Source of the DNA: an uncultured Oscillibacter sp.
Lineage (GTDB): Bacteria > Bacillota > Clostridia > Oscillospirales > Oscillospiraceae
Reading direction: 5' to 3'
Length of the DNA: 12,851 bases
Assembly (NCBI GenBank): GCA_904393855.1
Contig: CAJFNE010000033.1
Span: forward strand, 1-12,851
The notes under the pieces are model-generated. The model saw only the letters and a list, made by a program, of their open reading frames with translations, searched no databases and had not been told where the DNA came from. Below are positions 5,378-11,231 of this stretch, piece after piece (within the stretch, counting starts at the first letter, position 1; every line of letters starts with the position of its first letter). A program made the translations under genes and the position numbers.

Positions 5378-6756
5378 TGAAAACAAAACGCTTTTTCACC
5401 CTTTTTTTTGTTTTGATCATGGTGCTCTCCCTGGTCCCCACGGCCGCGGCGGCCGAGGAGGGCGACGCCCCCACCCTGCCGGAGCCGCCGGAGATCAACT
5501 GTCAGGCCGCGCTGCTGGTGGACTACAACACCGGCTTTGTCCTCTACTCCAAGAATGAGCACCAGGAGATGTACCCCGCCAGCCTCACCAAGATCATGAC
5601 CGCGCTGCTGGTGCTGGAGGCCGTGGACAACGGCCAGCTCTCCCTCACGGACGAGCTGACCGCCTCCCGGTCCGCCATGACCACGGGACTGGACGAGGAG
5701 GGCAGCACCGCCAATATCCAGGTGGGCGAGGTCATGACCGTGGAGGAGTATCTGACGTGCATGCTGGTGGTTTCCGCCAACGAGGCCTGCAACGTGCTGG
5801 CGGAGGCGGTGTCCGGCTCGGTGGACGCCTTTGTGGACGCCATGAACGAAAAGGCCGCGGAGCTGGGGTGCGAGAACACCCACTTCGTCAACCCCACCGG
5901 CCTCCACGACTCCCAGCACTACACCTCCGCCTGGGACCTGTACCTCATCACCTGCGCCGCCATGGAATACAGCGACTTCATGCGCATCTGCGACACGGGC
6001 ACCGCCCGCATCCCCGCCACCAACCTCAGCGAGGAGCGGGTCCTCCACACCACCAACTACCTGATCGACGGCTGGCGCTCCCTGGGCTATCGGAACGCCG
6101 ACGCCCACGGCATCAAGACCGGCTCCACCGACGCGGCGGGGCACTGCCTGGTGTCCTCCGCGGAAAAGGGCAGCCTCCACTTCGTCAGCGTGGTGCTGGG
6201 CGGCGAGCGGGTGACGCTGGAGGACGGGGAGATCCGGACCTACAGCTTCTATGACACGAACCAGCTTTTCGACTGGGCTCTGGACAACTTCTCTTACCAG
6301 ACCATCATCCTGGAGTCGGAGGACATCCAGGAGGTCCCCGTGGAGCTCTCCGACACGGACCATGTGACCGTCCACCCGGCGGAGGACACGGAGGCCCTGC
6401 TGCCCAGCGGCCTCTCCCCGGAGGACCTGGAGCGGTCCGTGGAGATCCCGGAGACCGTGGAGGCCCCGGTGACCGCCGGGCAGAAGCTGGGCACGCTGAC
6501 CCTCAGCTATGACGATGTGGTCTACGCCACCGTGGACCTGCTGGCCAGCTTCGACGTGGAGGCCAACCCCCTCCAGGCGTTGCTGCGGAACATCCAGAAC
6601 TTCTTCCAGCAGACCGCCGTCCGGGTGGTGTCCGTCCTTGTGATCCTGCTGGTGATCCTGGTGGTGGTCTGGCGGGTGTTCTTCCACCGGCAGCGCCGCT
6701 ATGGGCGCAGGCCCATCCACCGGCGCCGGAACTCCTACCGGGGCCGCCGCAGGTGA
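5377..6756 (+). CDS. dacF: serine-type D-Ala-D-Ala carboxypeptidase (DacF/PBP5 type)
   Basis: The product is a 459-residue low-molecular-mass penicillin-binding protein that removes the terminal D-alanine from peptidoglycan stem peptides. Residues 1-26 are a signal peptide ending PTAAAA. The peptidase S11 catalytic domain (about 40-290) shows S69-L-T-K72 (nucleophile and lysine), S133-A-N135, and K247-T-G249. A PBP5-type beta-rich C-terminal domain spans about 307-395. It then ends differently from the usual amphipathic helix: a true membrane helix (417-435) plus a 25-residue tail with 12 arginines. ATG 5377 is chosen because AGGAG (5366-5370) sits 6 bases upstream and the signal peptide begins there. 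Nearby spore genes suggest a role in cortex modification, but a vegetative PBP5-like role is equally possible; the gene symbol is tentative. Confidence 0.92.
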   Translation: MKTKRFFTLFFVLIMVLSLVPTAAAAEEGDAPTLPEPPEINCQAALLVDYNTGFVLYSKNEHQEMYPASLTKIMTALLVLEAVDNGQLSLTDELTASRSAMTTGLDEEGSTANIQVGEVMTVEEYLTCMLVVSANEACNVLAEAVSGSVDAFVDAMNEKAAELGCENTHFVNPTGLHDSQHYTSAWDLYLITCAAMEYSDFMRICDTGTARIPATNLSEERVLHTTNYLIDGWRSLGYRNADAHGIKTGSTDAAGHCLVSSAEKGSLHFVSVVLGGERVTLEDGEIRTYSFYDTNQLFDWALDNFSYQTIILESEDIQEVPVELSDTDHVTVHPAEDTEALLPSGLSPEDLERSVEIPETVEAPVTAGQKLGTLTLSYDDVVYATVDLLASFDVEANPLQALLRNIQNFFQQTAVRVVSVLVILLVILVVVWRVFFHRQRRYGRRPIHRRRNSYRGRRR

Positions 6757-6780
6757 TCCCGCCAGCCCCTCTCAAAGATG

Positions 6781-6820
6781 AAAAAGCCAGGAGCTGCTCC
6801 CGCAGGCTCCTGGCTTTCCT
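6781..6820. terminator. bidirectional terminator between dacF and gerQ
   Basis: AAAGCCAGGAGC (6783-6794) pairs perfectly with GCTCCTGGCTTT (6806-6817), giving a 12-bp stem with an 11-base loop. Five As precede it, reading as TTTTT on the minus strand. It lies between two convergent genes, only a few bases from the gerQ stop. Confidence 0.88.
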
Positions 6821-7416
6821 CATTCCTGATTCCTCCACCCATCCTGCTCCAGCAGCTCCGCGCACCGGCGGCGGCGCTCCACGTCGTAGAACTCGATGAA
6901 TTTCAGGGAGTAGTAGTCGCTGACGATATAGCGGTCCCGGGCCTCCTGGTAGATGGTGAGGTAGTCGTTGCCCACGTCGAACAGGATGCCCTCCCAGGAC
7001 ACGGTGTTCTGGGTCCCCACCAGGAACGTGGCCACGATATAGCTCCCCACGTACCGGGACAGCATGGCCTTCAGGGAACCCAGGTAGGCCTCCTGGGTGG
7101 TGGTGGGGGACTCGATCACCTCCGCCGGCAGGCCGCTGCGCATATCCGCCAGCCGCGGGGGCGTCTGGACGGCCGGCCTGGTGCCGTCCAGGGACATCAT
7201 GCCCCCCGTGCCGGAGCCGCCGCCCTGGGCGGCGCCATTGGCCGCAGGGCCCAGCACCCGCCCGATGGGCTGCATCGCCCCCGGCGCGGACATGCCGCCC
7301 CGCCCGGTGTCTGAGGCCGGCCGCACCTGGTCCGGCACGGTGATCTCGCCGGACCAGTCCGCCCTGGCGGGCTGGTTCCACGCCGGCTGTGAATAGGTAT
7401 TTTGATTCTGCACCAT
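6820..7416 (-). CDS. gerQ: spore coat protein GerQ
   Basis: This is a 198-residue protein in two parts. Residues 1-105 are Gly/Pro/Ala/Gln-rich and probably unstructured, as in Bacillus GerQ. The conserved GerQ domain lies at about 106-182, with TQEAYLGSLKAMLSRYVGSY, then VSWEGILFDVGNDYLTIYQE and YSLKFIEFYDVE. GerQ keeps the cortex hydrolase CwlJ in the spore coat and is cross-linked by transglutaminase in Bacillus. The start is ATG 7416, 8 bases after GAGAGG; a GTG at 7425 is in frame but would lie directly on that RBS. The gene starts 12 bases after the cwlJ stop, the same order as in the Bacillus cwlJ-gerQ operon, which strongly supports both calls. Confidence 0.9.
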   Translation of the reverse strand: MVQNQNTYSQPAWNQPARADWSGEITVPDQVRPASDTGRGGMSAPGAMQPIGRVLGPAANGAAQGGGSGTGGMMSLDGTRPAVQTPPRLADMRSGLPAEVIESPTTTQEAYLGSLKAMLSRYVGSYIVATFLVGTQNTVSWEGILFDVGNDYLTIYQEARDRYIVSDYYSLKFIEFYDVERRRRCAELLEQDGWRNQE

Positions 7417-7428
7417 GAAAGACACCTC

Positions 7429-7869
7429 TCAAGTCTTGTAATAAGCGTCCGTGGGGTTATAGAAGCAGTGGTCGCCGATCCGGGTCTGCCAGTACCCCAC
7501 GTCCGAGGGAAAGAAAGACCGGCAGTTGGGACTGAAGGGGTTGTAGAACCACAGGGACTCCGCCACCTCCGGGATGCGGTTCCCGGCGATGGCCCAGTCG
7601 GCGATGTCGTAGTGGATCTGCTCCGGCCGCATATTATAGATATTTTGGGGATTATATGCGCCATTTTCCGTCTCGCTGGCGCACACGAACTGATAGGGCT
7701 GAAAGATGATGTTGCGGATGCTGCCCTGACCCACCCGGGCATACTCCCCGCCCTTGGCGTGGACGCGGTTCATCACCACTCCCGCCACCGCCTTCATTCC
7801 GGTCTCCCCCTCCCCGCCCGCCTCGCACTGGATCAGGCGGGCCAGCAGTTCTCTGTCGGAATAAGCCAT
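7429..7869 (-). CDS. cwlJ: spore cortex-lytic cell wall hydrolase, CwlJ/SleB family
   Basis: The 146-residue protein consists only of the SleB/CwlJ hydrolase domain. It has no signal peptide and no peptidoglycan-binding domain, which fits CwlJ (142 residues in B. subtilis) rather than SleB. Conserved features are R11-LIQCEAGGEG with the catalytic glutamate E16, V28-AGVVMNRV, F56-QPYQF, and the L106-WFYNP block near the end. The enzyme degrades muramic-lactam-containing cortex during germination, in Bacillus especially in response to Ca-dipicolinate. ATG 7869 has GAGGAGTGAGG upstream. gerQ follows after 12 bases, so both should be made in the mother cell. A mother-cell promoter is expected; only weak CATAnnnT candidates are visible upstream. 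Confidence 0.93.
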   Translation of the reverse strand: MAYSDRELLARLIQCEAGGEGETGMKAVAGVVMNRVHAKGGEYARVGQGSIRNIIFQPYQFVCASETENGAYNPQNIYNMRPEQIHYDIADWAIAGNRIPEVAESLWFYNPFSPNCRSFFPSDVGYWQTRIGDHCFYNPTDAYYKT

Positions 7870-8109
7870 GGGTCCTCACTCCTCTGTCGGGTCTGCCATA
7901 CGTACCAGACGCCCGGGCGCGGCCCGCCGGTCCGGGCGTCTCATTCTCAGGATATGCAGTGACGGCCCCGCCCGTTCCGGCCCACCCCGGGCCGCTCTGC
8001 AAGATATGCCTCCCTGCCTGCAAAGTGTTCCCGGGCCCTTGCGTCCCCGCTGGCGGGCCGCTATACTGGGATCATCCCCCCCGCCTGGGAAGAGAGAGGA
8101 GGCTCCCCT
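7870..8109. promoter_or_regulatory. divergent cwlJ/lytTR intergenic region with 10-bp inverted repeat
   Basis: This 240-base region drives two divergent genes. It holds AGACGCCCGG (7907-7916) with a perfect inverted copy CCGGGCGTCT (7932-7941) around a 15-base GC-rich loop, and two GATATGC copies (7951 and 8003). Read on the minus strand these are CATATCCT and CATATCTT, resembling the CATAnnnT -10 element of sporulation sigma-E/K promoters. The second has an AC 16 bases upstream. The plus-strand promoter is listed separately. No recognised riboswitch or small RNA was seen. Confidence 0.45.
8039..8067 (+). promoter_or_regulatory. candidate sigma-A-type promoter of the LytTR operon
   Basis: TTGCGT (8039-8044), a 17-base spacer, TATACT (8062-8067). 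The -10 is 5/6 and the -35 3/6. Transcription would start near 8074, about 36 bases before the TTG start. Confidence 0.55.
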
Positions 8110-8565
8110 TTGAGAATCAAGCTGGCCGTCAGCCAGGAACGCTATCAGGAGATTCGGGACGCCCTGCGGGAGCGGGGCATCCAGGTGGACGAGGACGCGG
8201 AGCTGGTGCTCAGTGAGCGGGACCGCTATTGGGACACCCTGCTGGCGCGGGAGACGGGCGGCGGCGACCGGGTCGTTCTGCCGGTGGGGGAGATCGTGTC
8301 TGTCGAGTCCCTCGGTCGGGAGGTGCTTGCCTACACGGTGTCCGGGGCCGTCTACCAGGTGCCGGACCGCCTCTACCGCATTGCCGCCCAGCTGGACCCG
8401 GAGGCATTCCTGCGGATCAGCAACTCCGTGGTGATCGCCCGGAGCCAGGTCGTCCGGATTGCGCCCACTCTCTCCATGAAGTTCATCCTGACGTTGCGGG
8501 ACGGCCGGACGGTGGACGTGACCCGCAGCTACTACTACATCTTCAAAGAGGCCTTTGGCATCTGA
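8110..8565 (+). CDS. LytTR-family DNA-binding transcriptional regulator without receiver domain
   Basis: The product has 151 residues and starts at TTG 8110, supported by AGGAGG (8097-8102) 7 bases upstream. Residues 1-50 form a short N-terminal module (RIKLAVSQERYQEIRDALRE and onwards) that is not a phosphoreceiver. Residues 52-151 are a LytTR domain: V55-VLPVGEIVSVESLG, V78-SGAVYQVPDRLYRI, F100-LRISNSVVIARSQVVRI, then L127-TLRDGRTVDVTRSYYYIF. The usual arginine-histidine pair is R-I-S-N here. Stand-alone LytTR proteins of this size are normally paired with a membrane protein that restrains them (LytTR regulatory systems such as HdrRM/BrsRM), and a small membrane-protein gene follows after 19 bases. 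The binding site and regulon cannot be named from this window. Confidence 0.85.
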   Translation: MRIKLAVSQERYQEIRDALRERGIQVDEDAELVLSERDRYWDTLLARETGGGDRVVLPVGEIVSVESLGREVLAYTVSGAVYQVPDRLYRIAAQLDPEAFLRISNSVVIARSQVVRIAPTLSMKFILTLRDGRTVDVTRSYYYIFKEAFGI

Positions 8566-8584
8566 TCGAAAGGAGGTATCCCCC

Positions 8585-9118
8585 ATGGTGATTTCGCTGT
8601 TCTGGATTATTTTATCTATTATAATAACCTTATTAGTGATGATAACGGCCTATTTCCTGCTCTATCGCCGGCGGATCAACCGGGTCCTGCGGGAGGGCGG
8701 CTCCCCGCGCCCCCTGGCGCCGCCCCACCGGGTCCTGGTGCTGGCCGCCCTGGTACTGCTGGCGGCCGCCGTGGTGATCAGCTACTTCGTGGGGTACAAG
8801 ACCGCCTATGACCAGATGGAGAACGCCGGCCCCGCCGCCTGGCCGGAGACGTTCTACGCTGAGATCACAGGGATCACCGGCTCCCCGGAGGCGGGCACTT
8901 CCGTCACGGTCCAGGGCCTCGCGGTCAACGACGCCCGCTACCGGGGGGCGTTCTCCTTCGCCGTCTACGGGGAGACCGACCTGGAGCGGCAGGGACAGCC
9001 CCTGGGCTTTTCCGATCTGGAAATCGGGGACCTGGTGGCCGTCACGTTCCAGGGGGAACCAACCTCGGGAGAACCCGCTGTGCTGGCCCACGTGGTGCGG
9101 GTCCAGCTGCTGGAATAA
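8585..9118 (+). CDS. uncharacterised two-helix membrane protein, partner of LytTR regulator
   Basis: I do not recognise the family with certainty. The 177-residue product starts at ATG 8585 with a strong RBS (AAAGGAGG). Two membrane helices lie at 4-27 and 49-69. The arginine-rich loop between them (RRRINR and onwards) should face the cytoplasm, so both termini are predicted outside. Residues 85-177 are predicted beta-rich and extracytoplasmic (AEITGITGSP, SVTVQGLAVN, FSFAVYGETD, LEIGDLVAVTFQG), with a vague likeness to small OB-type domains such as DUF3221. The first 23 codons are strikingly AT-rich (three TTA, three ATA) compared with the rest of the window. Operon position suggests an anti-activator or signal sensor for the LytTR protein, as in HdrM/BrsM, but without sequence proof. 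Confidence 0.75.
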   Translation: MVISLFWIILSIIITLLVMITAYFLLYRRRINRVLREGGSPRPLAPPHRVLVLAALVLLAAAVVISYFVGYKTAYDQMENAGPAAWPETFYAEITGITGSPEAGTSVTVQGLAVNDARYRGAFSFAVYGETDLERQGQPLGFSDLEIGDLVAVTFQGEPTSGEPAVLAHVVRVQLLE

Positions 9119-9160
9119 AAAGGACCGGGGCGCGGTTTTCCGCGTCCCGGTCCTTCATTT
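9118..9160. terminator. bidirectional terminator after the LytTR operon and after the glycosyltransferase gene
   Basis: AAGGACCGGGGCGCGG (9120-9135) and CCGCGTCCCGGTCCTT (9140-9155) form a 16-bp stem with one G-U pair and a TTTT loop. The As at 9117-9121 read as a T tract on the minus strand, so both convergent genes can end here. Confidence 0.9.
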
Positions 9161-9168
9161 GGAAAATT

Positions 9169-10305
9169 TCAGGCAGTCCCCCGCTGCTCCGCGATGGCCT
9201 GGCGGAACATCGCCTCCGTCTGCCGGATGGACTCCTCCAGGGCGTACTGCTTGGCGTGCTCGGCGTAGCGGAGCTCCATCGCCTGCCGCTCCGCCGGGTG
9301 CTCCATCCACCAGTCGATCCGCTCCGCCAGGGCGTCCGTGTCCCCGGCGGGGAACAGGCTCCGCCCGTCCAGGGCGAACTGGGGCGTGGCGGACCGGGGG
9401 GAGTCGGCGATCACCGGCACCAGGCCGCTGGCAAAGGCCTCCATGCAGCTCATGGCCTCGATCTCCGCGTCGGAGGTGTGGACGTACAGGTCCGCCATGT
9501 GGAGGATCTCCCGCAGGCGCTCCGGCTGGTAGAACTCCATGACGATGGGGTTGGGGAGCTGCTCCGCCAGACGCCGGTACTTCTTCTCCAGGGGCCCCTT
9601 GCCCGCCAGGATCACCTGGATCTCCTTGGCATGGCGGGACTTGGCGCAGGCCTCGATCAGCTCGTCCTGCCGCTTCTCCCCGGAGTAGCGGCCCACCATC
9701 AGCACGTTGAAGAAGCCCTGCATCCACGGCTCCTTGGGCAGCTTGCCGTAGGTGTACTCCGGGCTGATGCCGTTGGAGATCACATGGAGCTGGGCGGTGT
9801 AGCCGTGCTGGCGCAGCTGATCCGCGATCATATTGCTGGGGCAGTGGATGTGGGTGAAGCGGTTGAAGAACAGGTCCCGGAAGCGGTTGTACACGAAGTC
9901 GTTGGCCCGGCGGCTGTTGCCCAGGCGGAGGGAAAAGGTCAGGTTCTCCGGCTGGCAGTGGAAGGCCGCCGTGTGGGCGATGCCCAGCTTCTCCACATGC
10001 TTCAATCCCATGATGGCCAGGGGCGAGGGCATCAGGAAATGCACCACGTCCGCCCAGGCCGCCGCCTTCTCAAAGACGTGTCTGTTGGGGACCGCCAGCC
10101 GCATCCCCTGGCTGGTGATCAGGTGCTCCACCACCGGGAAGAACCTCATCTGCCGCACGGCGTACTTGTAGTCCGCCGGCTTGCCGGTGGCGATCACCCG
10201 CACCTGGTTGCCGTGGTCCCGCAGGGCCTGGGCAAACCGCCGGGCGCTGATGGTGGTTCCATTGTTGGCGTCGTCAAACTGGTCGATGACCAATACGATC
10301 TTCAT
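9169..10305 (-). CDS. GT4-family glycosyltransferase
   Basis: This is a 378-residue GT-B fold enzyme that transfers a sugar from a nucleotide-sugar donor. The N-terminal acceptor half (about 1-180) starts MKIVLVIDQFDDANNGTTIS, the usual first strand and glycine-containing loop, and contains H111-TAAFHCQPEN. The C-terminal donor half has F199-NVLMVGRYSGEKRQDELIEA, V231-ILAGKGP, and E281-IEAMSCME289, the EX7E motif of retaining GT4 enzymes. No signal peptide or membrane helix is present, so it is cytosolic or membrane-associated. GT4 enzymes of this layout include diacylglycerol glucosyltransferases and capsule or teichoic acid enzymes; the acceptor cannot be told. The frame is open upstream to 10803 but crosses a promoter and the next gene; ATG 10305 fits the family N-terminus, although its RBS is weak. 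It stands alone. Confidence 0.9.
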   Translation of the reverse strand: MKIVLVIDQFDDANNGTTISARRFAQALRDHGNQVRVIATGKPADYKYAVRQMRFFPVVEHLITSQGMRLAVPNRHVFEKAAAWADVVHFLMPSPLAIMGLKHVEKLGIAHTAAFHCQPENLTFSLRLGNSRRANDFVYNRFRDLFFNRFTHIHCPSNMIADQLRQHGYTAQLHVISNGISPEYTYGKLPKEPWMQGFFNVLMVGRYSGEKRQDELIEACAKSRHAKEIQVILAGKGPLEKKYRRLAEQLPNPIVMEFYQPERLREILHMADLYVHTSDAEIEAMSCMEAFASGLVPVIADSPRSATPQFALDGRSLFPAGDTDALAERIDWWMEHPAERQAMELRYAEHAKQYALEESIRQTEAMFRQAIAEQRGTA

Positions 10306-10373
10306 AAGCTCTGAACCGTCTTTCTGTTGGTCTTTCGCGGCACGGCGCCGCGCTCTTTGTCCTGGAACGATTG

Positions 10374-10402
10374 AGTGTACCATATTTTCCCCGCAATGTC
10401 CA
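10374..10402 (-). promoter_or_regulatory. sigma-A-type promoter of the glycosyltransferase gene
   Basis: On the minus strand TGGACA (10397-10402), 17-base spacer, TACACT (10374-10379), with a TGG extended -10 motif. Both boxes match 5/6. The leader to ATG 10305 would be about 60 bases and contains a GC-rich hairpin near 10337-10353. Confidence 0.68.
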
Positions 10403-10444
10403 GGGAAATACCTCACCGCCCCCCGCGCGGGCCTGGGACAGCAA

Positions 10445-10472
10445 AGCCGCACGGTGCGCGCACCGTGCGGCT
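10445..10472 (-). terminator. 28-bp perfect palindrome, terminator of the four-cysteine protein gene
   Basis: The whole 28 bases are self-complementary: AGCCGCACGGTGC followed by GC and then GCACCGTGCGGCT. As RNA it would fold into a 12-bp stem with a GCGC tetraloop. It lies directly after the stop of the minus-strand gene and is followed on that strand by TTTGCTGT, a weak T tract. Confidence 0.7.
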
Positions 10473-10478
10473 CTCGTT

Positions 10479-10739
10479 TTACGCCTGCTGCTTTTCCAGA
10501 GCGGCCTCCAGGCCCCGGGCCAGCTGGTCCGGACAGGAGGTGGGCTTGAAGCCGCACTGGATGCCCTTCAGCCGGCGGATGGCCTCCTGGGCGGGCATCC
10601 CCACCACCAGGGCGGAGATCCCCTGCAGGTTCCCGTCGCAGCCGCCCACGACCTGCAGCTTCTGAATGATCCCCTGGTCGTCTACCTCCACGCGCATCTC
10701 CTGGGAGCAGACACCCCGGGGCCGAAATGTATAGGTCAT
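10479..10739 (-). CDS. TIGR03905-type TSCPD-domain protein with four conserved cysteines
   Basis: The small 86-residue protein matches the TIGR03905/TSCPD family found in many anaerobic Firmicutes. The four cysteines that define it are present: C11 (R-P-R-G-V-C-S), C34 (V-V-G-G-C-D-G-N-L-Q-G), C62 (I-Q-C-G) and C69 (T-S-C-P-D-Q-L). The TSCPD module also occurs at the C-terminus of some adenosylcobalamin-dependent ribonucleotide reductases, where cysteines take part in metal binding or thiol exchange. The function of the free-standing protein is unknown. The start is ATG 10739 with AAGGAG upstream. The frame is open to 10841, but that part crosses the promoter. It is monocistronic, with its own promoter and palindromic terminator, and divergent from padR. 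Confidence 0.85.
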   Translation of the reverse strand: MTYTFRPRGVCSQEMRVEVDDQGIIQKLQVVGGCDGNLQGISALVVGMPAQEAIRRLKGIQCGFKPTSCPDQLARGLEAALEKQQA

Positions 10740-10774
10740 GCTTCTGATCTCCTTTTTTCCGTTTTTTCCCGTCC

Positions 10775-10803
10775 AGCATAGCATATCCCGCCGGAAATGG
10801 CAA
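10775..10803 (-). promoter_or_regulatory. sigma-A-type promoter of the four-cysteine protein gene
   Basis: On the minus strand TTGCCA (10798-10803), 17-base spacer, TATGCT (10775-10780). Matches are 5/6 and 4/6. Transcription would start near 10768, about 30 bases before ATG 10739. The -35 lies 28 bases from the divergent padR -35. Confidence 0.65.
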
Positions 10804-10831
10804 GGGCCGCCGGGCCGCGGAAAAATTTTTC

Positions 10832-10860
10832 TTGACATCATCGATATTCGATATTATACT
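10832..10860 (+). promoter_or_regulatory. strong sigma-A-type promoter of padR-DUF2812
   Basis: TTGACA (10832-10837), 17-base spacer, TATACT (10855-10860). Matches are 6/6 and 5/6, the best promoter in the window. The spacer is almost entirely occupied by an operator-like element, so a bound repressor would block RNA polymerase directly. Confidence 0.85.
10836..10855 (+). promoter_or_regulatory. putative PadR operator O1
   Basis: CATCATCGATATTCGATATT lies between -35 and -10. It shares ATCGATATTCGAT with O2 as a direct repeat offset by 34 bases, about three helical turns. It is also an imperfect inverted copy of O2, matching its reverse complement at 18 of 20 positions. Confidence 0.65.
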
Positions 10861-10870
10861 GGGGCCATAG

Positions 10871-10890
10871 AATATCGATATTCGATGATG
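10871..10890 (+). promoter_or_regulatory. putative PadR operator O2
   Basis: AATATCGATATTCGATGATG covers roughly +4 to +24 of the transcript and ends just before the AGGAGG ribosome-binding site. It contains the perfect 12-bp palindrome AATATCGATATT (10871-10882). PadR proteins bind AT-rich palindromes in their own promoters, so autorepression is likely. Confidence 0.65.
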
Positions 10891-10904
10891 AGAGGAGGTG
10901 TCCC

Positions 10905-11231
10905 ATGGCCCGGGAGAAATTTCAGACCCTGACGGAGCAGATGTTCTACATCCTCCTGTGCCTGCGGCAGGAGCAGTGCGGCGCGGACATCATGGCCCAG
11001 GTATCGTCGCTGACGGGGGGCCGCGTCACCGTGGGGCCCGGCACGCTGTACAACCTGCTGGAGCAGTTCCTGCAGGCGGGTTACATCCAGGAGACGAAGG
11101 TGGAGGGCCGCAAGCGCAGCTACCTCATCACAGAGGCGGGGCTGAAAGCCCTGGAGGACGAGTACCGCCGCCTGCGGACCCTGACCGCGGACTATGAGGC
11201 CCGCATGGGCCAGGAAGGAGTGTCCCCATGA
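10905..11231 (+). CDS. PadR-family transcriptional regulator
   Basis: This is a 108-residue PadR-type winged-helix regulator of the short (PadR-s2) class. The N-terminal domain covers about 5-80: L9-TEQMFYILLCL, G26-ADIMAQVSSL, V41-TVGPGTLYNLLEQFLQAGYI (recognition helix and wing entry), and E67-GRKRSYLITEAGL. A short C-terminal helix (about 84-104) would mediate dimerisation. ATG 10905 has AGAGGAGG upstream. The stop overlaps the next start by ATGA, so the regulator and DUF2812 protein are coupled. The promoter carries two matching palindromic elements, consistent with autorepression. PadR ligands vary from phenolics to cationic peptides and antibiotics; the ligand here is unknown. Confidence 0.93.
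   Translation: MAREKFQTLTEQMFYILLCLRQEQCGADIMAQVSSLTGGRVTVGPGTLYNLLEQFLQAGYIQETKVEGRKRSYLITEAGLKALEDEYRRLRTLTADYEARMGQEGVSP

Noticed and set aside
7417..7425. GTG 7425 as gerQ start
   Set aside because: It sits directly on the GAGAGG ribosome-binding site; ATG 7416 has correct spacing.
10306..10803. N-terminal extension of the glycosyltransferase frame
   Set aside because: It crosses a good promoter, a 28-bp palindromic terminator and the four-cysteine gene, and the family N-terminus begins at 10305.
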